Source: Clostridiales bacterium (GTDB lineage: Bacteria; Bacillota_A; Clostridia; Christensenellales; Aristaeellaceae). From it: a stretch of DNA of 12,939 nucleotides. Positions 1 through 11,132 of the stretch are shown piece after piece. Position 1 is the stretch's first letter, and the number at the start of each line of letters is the position of its first letter. Below the pieces are notes generated by a model. It saw only the letters and a program-made list of their open reading frames with translations, did not search any database and was not told where the DNA came from. Made by a program: the position numbers and the translations under genes. The DNA is taken from contig JAAYZL010000073.1 in the NCBI GenBank assembly GCA_012514855.1, forward strand, positions 1-12,939. Reading direction: 5' to 3'.

Positions 1-1889
1 CTGGGCGACTCGTGCCCCTCCCGCCCGCGCCGGGGCGCCTCGACGATCGGCTTCTTCTTCGGCATGACCTTGCGCTGCTCCGCCGGCTCGACCGCGGTCG
101 AGTAGTCGCTGCGCGCGTACTGGTTGAACAGGCCGCGCTTGACGTAGTGCGTGTGCAGAAGCTCGTGCGAGCGGTGGCCGTTCGGCGCTCCGAGGAACTT
201 CTCGTACAGTTCGATCACATACGGGTTCTCGTGGGATTTGCGCAGCTCCTTGCTCTCGTCCTCGAGGTAGAGGTTCTGGAGCCGCTTCTCGCGCACGTCC
301 GGGTCCTCCGAGCGCGGCTGTCCGCCGCCCATGATGCAGCCGCCCGGGCAGCCCATGACCTCGATGAAGTGGTACGGGGACTCTCCCCTCTCGATCTGGC
401 GCATCAGCTTGTTCGCGCCGGCCAGACCGCTCGTCACGGCGACGCGCACCGTCACGCCGTCGAGGAATTCGTACTCGGGAACCGGGTCCTCGATCGTGAT
501 CGCGGCCTCCTTGACCTGGTCGAGGCCGACGATGGGCTGAACGTGCAGCCCGTCGAACGGGAGCTCGCGGCCTGTGACGATCTCGTACACGGTTCGAAGC
601 GCGGCTTCCATGACGCCGCCGGTCAGTCCGAAGATGTCCGCAGCGCCGGTCGACATCCCGAGCGGGTTCGCGAACTCCTCGTCCTTGAGCGACGCGAAGT
701 CGATGCCGGCGGAGCGGATCATGTCGGCGAGTTCGCGCGTCGTCAGCACCGCGTCGACGTTCGGGATGTCGTCGTTCTTCATCTCCTCGCGCGCGATCTC
801 AAACTTCTTCGCGGTGCAGGGCATGACCGAGACGACGAACATGTCGGCCGGGTCGACGCCGATCTCCCGCGCGTAGTAGCTCTTCACGAGCGCGCCGAGC
901 ATCGTGTGCGGCGACTTGCAGGTCGACAGGTGATCCAGATACTCCGGGAAATTGTGCTCGACGTACTTGATCCAGCCTGGCGAGCAGCTCGTGATCATCG
1001 GGAGCGTCGCCTTTTCGCCGGTCAGCGCCTTTTTGACGCGCGTCAGGAACTCGGTGCCCTCCTCGAGGATCGTCAGATCCGCCGCGAAGTTCGTATCGAA
1101 CACGTCCTTGAAGCCGAGCTTGCGAAGCGCCGCGACCATCTTGCCGGTGACGCGGGTGCCCGCGGGCAGCCCGAACTCCTCGCCGAGCGCCACGCGGACG
1201 GCCGGCGCGACCTGCACGACGGTTCTGAGCCTAGGATCCTCCAGCGCGTTCCAGACCATGCGCTTCGCGCTCGTCTCTATGAGCGCGCCGACCGGGCAGA
1301 CGACCGTGCACTGGCCGCAGAACGCGCAGTTGACGGTTCCGATCGGAAGCCCCATCGCCGGGGAAATCTCGGTCTCGAAGCCGCGGTTCTGCGCGCCGAG
1401 CACGCATGCCTCCTGCACCTCCGCGCAGGCCGTCACGCAGCGGCGGCAGAGCACGCACTTCGACATGTCGCGCGTGATCGCGACCGACGCGTCCATGTGG
1501 TAGCGCGAGCGCTCGCCCTCGAAGCGCGAGGTATCGACGCCCAACTGCTTTCCGAGCGCCTGGAACTTGCAGCTCTGGTTGCGCGTGCAGCTCAGGCAGT
1601 CCTGCGAGTGGTCGGAGAGCATCAGCTCGTAGAGCACCTTGCGCGCGCGGTTGACGCGGTTCGAGTAGGTGTTGACGACCATGCCGTTCGAGACCTTCGT
1701 CAGGCAGGCCGCCTGGAGTGTCTTCGAGCCCTCCACCTCGACGACGCAGATCCTGCACGCGCCGAACTGATGGATGTCCTTCATGTAGCACAGGTTGGGG
1801 ATGTTGATGGCGTTCCTTCGCGCCGCCTCCATGATCGTGATGCCCTCCTCGACTTCGAAGGGCTGGTTGTTGATCGTCATTTGCACCAT
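1..1889 (-). CDS. hydA: [FeFe]-hydrogenase catalytic subunit (HydA/HndD type), 3' end outside window
   Basis: This cytoplasmic catalytic subunit interconverts H2 with protons and electrons at an H-cluster. 629 codons are visible and the frame is still open at the left edge. Modules in order: an N-terminal [2Fe-2S] domain (C34, C45, C48, C62), a His-ligated [4Fe-4S] site (H94, C98, C101, C107), and two ferredoxin clusters (C145/148/151/155 and C188/191/194/198). The hydrogenase core follows, with L1 TSCSPGW (300-306), L2 MPCTAKKFE (356-364) and L3 around E510-C514-C518-GGG. This is the modular layout of NAD(P)-linked hydrogenases. The usual family end, near LLHTHY (578-582), is followed by at least 47 extra residues rich in K, R, E and P. 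The start at 1889 is chosen for AAAGGAGGT 8 bases upstream, which overlaps the stop of the preceding gene. It is last in the visible operon and probably translationally coupled. The Ser in L1 is discussed in the findings. Confidence 0.97.
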   Translation of the reverse strand, partial: MVQMTINNQPFEVEEGITIMEAARRNAINIPNLCYMKDIHQFGACRICVVEVEGSKTLQAACLTKVSNGMVVNTYSNRVNRARKVLYELMLSDHSQDCLSCTRNQSCKFQALGKQLGVDTSRFEGERSRYHMDASVAITRDMSKCVLCRRCVTACAEVQEACVLGAQNRGFETEISPAMGLPIGTVNCAFCGQCTVVCPVGALIETSAKRMVWNALEDPRLRTVVQVAPAVRVALGEEFGLPAGTRVTGKMVAALRKLGFKDVFDTNFAADLTILEEGTEFLTRVKKALTGEKATLPMITSCSPGWIKYVEHNFPEYLDHLSTCKSPHTMLGALVKSYYAREIGVDPADMFVVSVMPCTAKKFEIAREEMKNDDIPNVDAVLTTRELADMIRSAGIDFASLKDEEFANPLGMSTGAADIFGLTGGVMEAALRTVYEIVTGRELPFDGLHVQPIVGLDQVKEAAITIEDPVPEYEFLDGVTVRVAVTSGLAGANKLMRQIERGESPYHFIEVMGCPGGCIMGGGQPRSEDPDVREKRLQNLYLEDESKELRKSHENPYVIELYEKFLGAPNGHRSHELLHTHYVKRGLFNQYARSDYSTAVEPAEQRKVMPKKKPIVEAPRRGREGHESP

Positions 1890-1894
1890 GTGGC

Positions 1895-4987
<3,093 letters not shown>

Positions 4988-5007
4988 ATCCCTTCACCTC
5001 CTCAGGC

Positions 5008-5496
5008 TCAGAATTTCGAGAGAATGCTCTCCAGCTTGTTGACGTTGACCTGCTTGTAGACCTCGTCGTCGATCAGCATCGCCGGCGCGAGCCCGCACGC
5101 GCCGATGCAGCGCGCGACCTCGAGCGTGAACTTGCCGTCCTGCGTCGTGCCGCCGAGCTCGACGCCCAGCTTCGACATCAGCCCCTCCAGCACGCGCTTT
5201 CCGCCGCGCACGTAGCAGGCCGTGCCCAGGCACACGCGGATCGTGTGCTCGCCGCGCGGCACCGTCGAGAAAAATGAGTAGAACGACACCACGCCGGCAA
5301 TCTCCGACAGCGGTATCCCCATCTCCCGGGAGATGAACATCTGCACCTCCAGCGGCAGGCAGCCGTAGATCTGCTGCGCCAGGTGCAGCACCTGGATCAG
5401 GCTCCCGTCCTTGTCCCTGTACAGGTCGATGACGTTCGCGATCTGGTTAAGCGCCTTTTCGTGGTCGGTGCCCGGACATGTGCATTTCGCTTGCAT
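5008..5496 (-). CDS. hydC: NuoE/HydC-like [2Fe-2S] subunit of NAD(P)-linked hydrogenase
   Basis: This 162-residue thioredoxin-fold subunit resembles NuoE, HydC and HndA. In this family it carries one [2Fe-2S] cluster next to the FMN subunit and takes part in electron transfer between nucleotide and hydrogenase. The four ligands are visible as C89-x4-C94 and C130-x3-C134. The N-terminal helical part contains the family segment GCLPLEVQ, followed by SEIAGVVSFYSFF. Length is normal. The start at 5496 has a GAGGAGGG ribosome binding site about 8 bases upstream. Two extra cysteines (C5, C7) sit at the very N-terminus and have no obvious role. It is the first gene of the operon that continues with the fused flavin subunit and hydA. 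A separate HndB-type gene is absent because that domain is the N-terminus of the next protein. Confidence 0.96.
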   Translation of the reverse strand: MQAKCTCPGTDHEKALNQIANVIDLYRDKDGSLIQVLHLAQQIYGCLPLEVQMFISREMGIPLSEIAGVVSFYSFFSTVPRGEHTIRVCLGTACYVRGGKRVLEGLMSKLGVELGGTTQDGKFTLEVARCIGACGLAPAMLIDDEVYKQVNVNKLESILSKF

Positions 5497-5567
5497 ACTT
5501 GAGATTCCCTCCTCTCGCCTCGGTCGTTGATCCTGTCGGTCGGAACGGAAACACCCCCGTTAGTGGA

Positions 5568-5576
5568 ATTTTATCA
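5568..5576 (-). promoter_or_regulatory. Candidate extended -10 promoter of the hydrogenase operon
   Basis: Minus-strand TGATAAAAT matches an extended -10 (TG-N-TAAAAT, one mismatch to TATAAT). It lies about 70 bases upstream of the NuoE-like start and downstream of the helicase terminator. The hexamer 17 bases further upstream (ATCAAT) is a poor -35, so an activator or the extended -10 would have to compensate. It is the best candidate in the gap but weaker than the other promoters in this window. Confidence 0.4.
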
Positions 5577-5701
5577 CGGAGATGTCATGGATTGATGAGG
5601 GCGGGCGCATCCGGAGGGATTATTTTGGAAACAACGCCGAAATTGCGATGGTTTTCATCACATTCCGATCACATGTTGTCCGGAACGGGGCGTCCAAGCA
5701 C

Positions 5702-5733
5702 CAAAAACCGAAACGCCCTCCCGGAGGAAGGCG
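5702..5733 (-). terminator. Intrinsic terminator of the DEAD-box helicase gene
   Basis: On the minus strand an 8-bp stem (CGCCTTCC pairing with GGAGGGCG, one G-U) closes a four-base loop. It is followed by the U-rich run TTTCGGTTTTT. It begins 26 bases after the helicase stop codon and separates that gene from the hydrogenase operon downstream. Confidence 0.82.
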
Positions 5734-5759
5734 CTTTCATGGATATTCTGTTTTCGGAA

Positions 5760-7094
<1,335 letters not shown>

Positions 7095-7127
7095 GTGTTT
7101 TTCCTGTCTTTTTTCTTCCCTCCGGCT

Positions 7128-7136
7128 AGTATAGCA
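7128..7136 (-). promoter_or_regulatory. Extended -10 promoter of the helicase gene
   Basis: Minus-strand TGCTATACT is an extended -10 with a 5/6 match to TATAAT, 33 bases upstream of the helicase start. No acceptable -35 is found 16-18 bases further upstream (the hexamer is GCGGAG), consistent with an extended -10 promoter. Confidence 0.6.
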
Positions 7137-7198
7137 CGTTTTTCAGGCCCCTCCGCGCGGCGCAGGGGGGAGATTGCGTGAATATTTGGTTGCGGATG

Positions 7199-7906
7199 TC
7201 AGAGAAACAGCCTCTTCAGGATGTTTTCCTTGAGCTTCGGCCTGCGCTCGATGATGCGGAACGCCGCACTCAGCGCCGCGAGCGGAATCAGCGCGTACAG
7301 CGACCACACGAGCCGTACGCTCCCGTGAACCCACAGGTCGATCAGCGTCTCGAGCCCCGCGAGCACCGCCGCGGCGAGCAGCACGACGATCGACACCTTG
7401 TCGAGCGCCGGCATGCGGCTGCGCCGGCAGACGTATACGGCGATCATCAGCGCGCAGCCGACGAGCAGCGTCAGCGGAAGCGCGAGCACCGGATACCATT
7501 GAATGCCGCCGGACATCCACGCGACGAGCGCGAGGTAGAGCGCGGCCGCGCCGGTATCGAGCGCGATGTAGAGGTACGGCCGCTCCTCGTTCAGCCAGAA
7601 CGGGAGGATGACCCAGCAGAACGCGCAGCCGCACGCGCCGAGCACGTAGGCCGACCAGGTCATGTGCCGGTCGAGGATCAGGTCGCTGAACAGCACCGCC
7701 GCCATCGGAATCAGCAGAAACAGCGAGGCGAGCTTCGCGCCGTAGCGCCGGTCGATCTTCGTCGACACGACCTCGAGCTGCTCCGGGTACGGCCGCTCCT
7801 CCGGCTCATGCCACGCCTGGTTCGGGTCGATCACCGGCGTCCTGCACAGCGGGCACTTCGCCTCCGACGGCGCGAGCTCCACGCCGCAATGCACGCAATA
7901 GGCCAT
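7199..7906 (-). CDS. Zinc-ribbon membrane protein, DUF6320-like
   Basis: This 235-residue integral membrane protein has no known biochemical function. An N-terminal zinc ribbon (C4-x2-C7 and C18-x2-C21) is followed by a polar linker to about residue 56. About six hydrophobic segments follow, near residues 57-76, 84-104, 112-131, 137-160, 170-188 and 197-216, with a short basic C-terminus. A ribbon at the start of a small multi-span protein fits DUF6320. From memory, that family is often next to an acyltransferase-like gene of the kind found here, but I could not check this. The start is supported by AGAGGTGA, which overlaps the stop of the preceding gene; the gap is 4 bases. It is the last gene of a three-gene operon. 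Membrane topology is clear; the family name is moderately certain. Confidence 0.82.
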   Translation of the reverse strand: MAYCVHCGVELAPSEAKCPLCRTPVIDPNQAWHEPEERPYPEQLEVVSTKIDRRYGAKLASLFLLIPMAAVLFSDLILDRHMTWSAYVLGACGCAFCWVILPFWLNEERPYLYIALDTGAAALYLALVAWMSGGIQWYPVLALPLTLLVGCALMIAVYVCRRSRMPALDKVSIVVLLAAAVLAGLETLIDLWVHGSVRLVWSLYALIPLAALSAAFRIIERRPKLKENILKRLFL

Positions 7907-7910
7907 AACT

Positions 7911-9206
7911 TCACCTCTGATTGCTTTCCACCCGAACGGGTATTCCCATCTTGACCAGCGCCGAAAAGAACGCGCGTTCGAAATATGGCTCGCGGATCGA
8001 CCGCGAAAAGCTGATGTACGCGTTCCCGCCGTAGCTGACGCACGCCGCGACGACGGGGTTCCGGTAGGGCACGCCCAAGAGGAAGTCCATCCGCGAGACG
8101 TGCGCGCGCATCTCCTCCGGCAGCGCGACCTCGCCGAGGTTTGAAAACGTCGTCGTGCAGTAGCGGTCGCCCTGCAGCATGAACATCATCTTCAGGAACG
8201 GCGACTTGAGAAACAGCGGCATCGCGCGCACGACCGGATTCCTCTCGGAGTTGACGTTCGCGGACATGCGCGCGTTGAGACCCTTTTCCGAGATTTCGAG
8301 GCCGAGCGTGTGCTTGACGAGGGTCAGGATTTCCTCGAACGTATAGCGCCCGTACGCGCTGTCGATGCCGACGTTGAGATAGGAGGAGAAATTCCGAAGC
8401 GTCGTCGAGCCGTAGAAGCGGCGCAGGTTGACCGGCAGCGACACCTTGACCGGCATCTTTCGCCTGCGGCGGGAGGGGTCCTTCAGCTGCATCTCCTGAC
8501 AGCAGTTGATCAGCACCGACGCCAGAAAGGCCGTGACGCTGACGCCGAAGGACTTCGCCTTGTCGACGACGGCCTTCGAGGGCAAAATGCCGGTCGTGAT
8601 GTTCAGGAAGTGGCGGCGCTCGGGCGTTCCGGGGATCGTATAGGCGGGCTTTTCAAAGCGGCTTTTGCTGACGCCGCGCGCGTGTTTGAGGAAGCTGTCC
8701 TCGATCTCCTCGGCGCGGGGAGCCTCCCGGCAGTTGAGAATTTTATCGGTCGACGGGATGTGCAGCCCGTATTTGACGCGCAGGTACTCGGCGGCGAGCG
8801 TCAGAAGGAACACCTGTCCGCCGGTGCCGTCCGTCAGCGCGTGGAAGAACTCGACCGCGATCCTGCGGCCGTGGTGGCGAATCCGGTACATGAACCGGCC
8901 GTTTTCGCGCAAATCCATCCGGACGAGCGGGTTTGCAACGTCCTGCTGCAATTCGCTCTGGCCGTTCATCCGCTCGAGGTAATACCAAAACAGCCCGCGG
9001 CGCAGCCGATAGCCGAACGTCGGGAGGCGCCTTAGCACCGTCCTGTGCGCGCGCGCGAGCGCCTCCGGGTCGACCGGCTCCGCGAGCGTCACGGACAGCC
9101 TGAACATCGGCGCCCAGCCGTGCGAGCGCGCGGGCGGATATATCTTCGCCGCGTTGTCGAGTTTCAGCCAGGTGGGAACCGCCCCGCGGACAGCCTTTTT
9201 CGCCAT
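7911..9206 (-). CDS. Condensation/alcohol-acetyltransferase-like acyltransferase
   Basis: This 431-residue soluble protein of the CoA-dependent acyltransferase fold includes condensation domains, PapA5 and alcohol acetyltransferase-like proteins. The catalytic HxxxDG motif is HALTDG at 122-127 (H122, D126), preceded by VEFF as in the family. The second half contains PVNLRRF (264-270 region) and the segment YGGNAYISFSRS near residues 395-406, where the family's structural DFGWG-like motif would be. Substrate is unknown; transfer of an acyl group to an alcohol or glycan hydroxyl is plausible from the fold only. GAGGTGAGG precedes the start, which lies 7 bases after the hydrolase stop, and the DUF6320-like membrane protein follows after 4 bases. 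The three products probably act in one acyl-modification or lipid-related process. Confidence 0.85.
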   Translation of the reverse strand: MAKKAVRGAVPTWLKLDNAAKIYPPARSHGWAPMFRLSVTLAEPVDPEALARAHRTVLRRLPTFGYRLRRGLFWYYLERMNGQSELQQDVANPLVRMDLRENGRFMYRIRHHGRRIAVEFFHALTDGTGGQVFLLTLAAEYLRVKYGLHIPSTDKILNCREAPRAEEIEDSFLKHARGVSKSRFEKPAYTIPGTPERRHFLNITTGILPSKAVVDKAKSFGVSVTAFLASVLINCCQEMQLKDPSRRRRKMPVKVSLPVNLRRFYGSTTLRNFSSYLNVGIDSAYGRYTFEEILTLVKHTLGLEISEKGLNARMSANVNSERNPVVRAMPLFLKSPFLKMMFMLQGDRYCTTTFSNLGEVALPEEMRAHVSRMDFLLGVPYRNPVVAACVSYGGNAYISFSRSIREPYFERAFFSALVKMGIPVRVESNQR

Positions 9207-9213
9207 GAACGCC

Positions 9214-10089
9214 TCACCTCACGACGTACGCCCGGATGCGCTCCAACGCCTCTTTTGCCTCGGGAATTCCGTAGAGCACAAATACGTGCCACATGCTCTC
9301 CTCGACGATGAGCTCGCACGGCGACCCCGCCTCCGAAAGCCTCCGGGCCATCTCGACGGAGTCGTTCAGGAGAATCTCGTCCGTGCCCGCGATGATCATG
9401 GACTCCGGCATCCCCGAGAGGTCGCCGTAAAGCGGCGAGACGAGCGGTTCGCAGAGCCTGCCCTTCGCGTACCGGGACGCGCTGTACCGGAGGCTCGCCA
9501 TGCTCAGGATCGGGTCGGTCAGTTCGTCCGCGTGCCGGGCGCAGTCCATCGAGAGGTCGGTCCACGGCGAGATCGCGACGATCCGCGAGGGCATGGGCAT
9601 CCCCAATTCCTTCAGCTTCAGGCACAGGCAGAAGCACAGCCCGCCGCCGGCGGATTCCCCCGCGAACGCGATATCCTCGGGGCGGAACCGCTCGAGCATC
9701 TTTTGGTACGCCTCGAGCGCGTCCTCGAGCGCGGCGGGATGCGGGTACTCCGGAGCGAGCCGGTAGCCGACCGCGAGCACCCCCCGCCCGGTCAGCTCGG
9801 CCAGAATGCCGCCGAACCCCTTCGCGTAGTCGAGCGTCCCGGCCGTGTACGAGCCGCCGTGCAGATATAAAATCGCCTTGCCGGGTTCCGGCTCCGTCGG
9901 GCGGGCCCATGCGGCCTCGAACTCCTCGAAAAACTCGTCGATATAGCATACGTTGGCGACCAGCGCCCTTGTCCCGAGCTTGCCGAGCGCGTCCTGGAGC
10001 TTGCGCAGCGACCTCAGGTTCATCCGCTCGAGCACCGGCTTCAAAAGCGCGATCTGCGCGCGCACGAGGGCTGACACGAGTTTGGGCAT
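9214..10089 (-). CDS. Alpha/beta hydrolase, hormone-sensitive-lipase (HSL) family esterase
   Basis: This 291-residue hydrolase belongs to the bacterial HSL (family IV) esterases, which cleave short- to medium-chain acyl esters. The oxyanion-hole motif HGGSY is at 77-81, the nucleophile elbow GESAGGG at 144-150 (Ser146), and the acid and base are probably Asp237 (GTDEIL) and His268 (MWHVF). YRLAPEYPHPA (109-119) is the usual family segment. There is no signal peptide; the N-terminal region of about 60 residues is helical and could form the cap. The start has AAAGGA 7 bases upstream. It is the first gene of the operon, transcribed from the promoter at 10151-10179. Being paired with an acyltransferase suggests the two add and remove, or process, the same acyl group, which is inference. 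Confidence 0.93.
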   Translation of the reverse strand: MPKLVSALVRAQIALLKPVLERMNLRSLRKLQDALGKLGTRALVANVCYIDEFFEEFEAAWARPTEPEPGKAILYLHGGSYTAGTLDYAKGFGGILAELTGRGVLAVGYRLAPEYPHPAALEDALEAYQKMLERFRPEDIAFAGESAGGGLCFCLCLKLKELGMPMPSRIVAISPWTDLSMDCARHADELTDPILSMASLRYSASRYAKGRLCEPLVSPLYGDLSGMPESMIIAGTDEILLNDSVEMARRLSEAGSPCELIVEESMWHVFVLYGIPEAKEALERIRAYVVR

Positions 10090-10108
10090 GTCGGTGTCCT
10101 TTCATTCC

Positions 10109-10132
10109 TGATCATTTTCACGCTTGATCATT
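10109..10132 (-). repeat. Two TGATCATT boxes in the leader of the esterase operon
   Basis: TGATCATT occurs at 10109-10116 and 10125-10132, a direct repeat with 16-base period built around the palindrome TGATCA. Both boxes lie between the -10 element and the start codon of the esterase gene, a possible operator. No regulator is identified. Confidence 0.4.
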
Positions 10133-10150
10133 CGGCTGTACGTCTCAAAT

Positions 10151-10179
10151 ACTATAGCACACTTTGGTAAATTTCGCAA
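10151..10179 (-). promoter_or_regulatory. Promoter of the esterase-acyltransferase-membrane protein operon
   Basis: Minus strand: -35 TTGCGA (10174-10179), spacer of exactly 17 bases, then -10 TATAGT (10151-10156) preceded by TGC, making an extended -10. Matches to consensus are 4/6 and 5/6. The inferred transcript start is about 55 bases upstream of the esterase start codon. Confidence 0.75.
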
Positions 10180-10187
10180 TTTCCATT

Positions 10188-10216
10188 TTGACGCCGCGTC
10201 CGTGACATGGTATACT
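10188..10216 (+). promoter_or_regulatory. Promoter of the ybjQ-like/ylxP-like operon
   Basis: Plus strand: -35 TTGACG (10188-10193, 5/6), spacer of 17 bases, -10 TATACT (10211-10216, 5/6). The start codon lies 42 bases downstream. Only 8 bases separate this -35 from the -35 of the divergent minus-strand promoter. Confidence 0.78.
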
Positions 10217-10258
10217 CGGAGCGAACGGAAATCGAGGAATCGAAAGGAGCATAAAAAA

Positions 10259-10579
10259 ATGATCGTCACGACAACGCCCTCCGTCGAGGGAAAGCGCATC
10301 GTCGAGTACAGGGGAATCGTCTTCGGGGAGGTCATCTCCGGCGTCAACTTCATCAAGGACTTCGCGGCGGGGCTCTCGAACTTCTTCGGCGGGCGCTCCG
10401 GGAGCTACGAGGAGGAATTGATCGCCGCGCGGGAGAGCGCGCTGCGGGAGATGGAGCAGCGCGCGCAAGAGGTTGGCGCGAACGCAGTCGTCGGCGTCGA
10501 CATCGACTACGAGGTGCTCGGCGCGAACAACGGCATGCTGATGGTCACCGCGTCCGGCACGGCCGTCGTCTGCCAATGA
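10259..10579 (+). CDS. ybjQ: YbjQ/UPF0145-family protein
   Basis: This 106-residue small soluble protein belongs to the UPF0145 (YbjQ) family, sometimes labelled a putative heavy-metal-binding domain. It is thought to form a pentamer; its cellular role is unsettled. Family hallmarks visible here are [16 protein letters not shown] near residues 11-26, the central helix [26 protein letters not shown], and the closing strand with TASGTAVV. The start at 10259 is chosen over longer in-frame possibilities because AAAGGAGC lies 8 bases upstream and the promoter -10 is at 10211-10216; a longer form would start upstream of the promoter. The stop overlaps the next start by four bases (ATGA), so the two genes are probably translationally coupled. 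Confidence 0.92.
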   Translation: MIVTTTPSVEGKRIVEYRGIVFGEVISGVNFIKDFAAGLSNFFGGRSGSYEEELIAARESALREMEQRAQEVGANAVVGVDIDYEVLGANNGMLMVTASGTAVVCQ

Positions 10580-10857
10580 CGCTCCTCTACCTGGTGCTGA
10601 CGCTGCGCGCGCCGTGGTGCCTGTCGCTGAAGGACAAGCGCTCGGAGGTCAAAAAGCTGCTCGCGCGGCTCCGGAACCGGTTCAACGTGAGCGCCTGCGA
10701 GACCGGGCGGCAGGATGCGCTGACGCTGATCGAGATCGGCGTCGCCGCGCTCGCGTTCGACCGCGCGCAGGCGGACGGCATCTCCGAGGGCGTCGCCCAA
10801 TTCGTCGAGGCCAATACCGACGCGGAGCTTCTGTCCGTCTCCGCGGAATACCGGTGA
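10576..10857 (+). CDS. ylxP: YlxP-like DUF503 family protein
   Basis: This 93-residue protein belongs to the DUF503/YlxP family, small ferredoxin-like-fold proteins common in Firmicutes. In many genomes ylxP lies beside infB and rbfA in the nusA operon and has been linked to ribosome maturation; here it is detached from that context. The diagnostic SLKDKRS followed by [12 protein letters not shown] (about residues 17-36) is fully conserved, and the end LLSVSAEYR is normal for the family. It starts inside the last codons of the ybjQ-like gene (ATGA overlap) and depends on that gene's promoter. Its stop faces the minus-strand fragment ending at 10859, with one base between the stop codons. No convincing terminator was seen after it. 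Confidence 0.9.
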   Translation: MTLLYLVLTLRAPWCLSLKDKRSEVKKLLARLRNRFNVSACETGRQDALTLIEIGVAALAFDRAQADGISEGVAQFVEANTDAELLSVSAEYR

Positions 10858-10858
10858 A

Positions 10859-11098
10859 TCACGGGCCGATCGAAAACGGCAAATACCACAGCCCGCTCTC
10901 CGGCGCGTCCATCGCGAGCGCGATCCCCGGCGCGCCGGTCGCGGGGTCTGGAATCCCGACTTCGACCCGGTATTCGCCCGGCGCGAGCGCGGGAAGCACC
11001 GCCGTCGCCGTCGGCCTTGTCCTCTGTTTCGGCTTCAACAGCCGCTTCAGGCTGATAGCGCGGAGAGATTTTCTCTTCGGGACGGCATGTTTGACCAC
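10859..11098 (-). pseudogene. C-terminal fragment of a larger protein (carbohydrate-enzyme-like beta-sandwich end)
   Basis: An open frame of 79 codons can start at GTG 11098 but has no ribosome binding site, and an in-frame stop lies five codons upstream. The last 45 residues look like a real protein end: LPALAPGEYRVEVGIPDPAT, then an IALAMDA segment, then a WY near the stop. This pattern recalls the terminal beta-strands of DUF4832-type or glycoside-hydrolase-associated domains, where GxYxLxVGIxDPxTG is followed by a WYxLG-like strand. I read it as the surviving 3' end of a gene whose front was removed when the SEC-C gene arrived next to it. Alternatives are a tiny real gene or a chance open frame in G+C-rich DNA. 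Family assignment is tentative. Confidence 0.45.
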
Positions 11099-11132
11099 CT
11101 CTCCCTTGCGCCCTACCCCGAAAACGAGGGGA

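Noticed and set aside
7148..7168. G+C-rich stem downstream of the DUF6320-like gene, as a terminator
   Set aside because: The stem has a G-G mismatch and no U-run follows it on either strand; the bases after it on the minus strand are A-rich.
10124..10258. N-terminal extension of the YbjQ-like protein from an upstream in-frame start at 10124
   Set aside because: It would begin upstream of the plus-strand promoter and read through both divergent promoters; the ATG at 10259 has a good ribosome site and matches the family's length.
11108..11132. CCCC/GGGG hairpin between the SEC-C stop and the fragment, as a terminator
   Set aside because: Only four firm pairs and no U-tract, so it is too weak to call.
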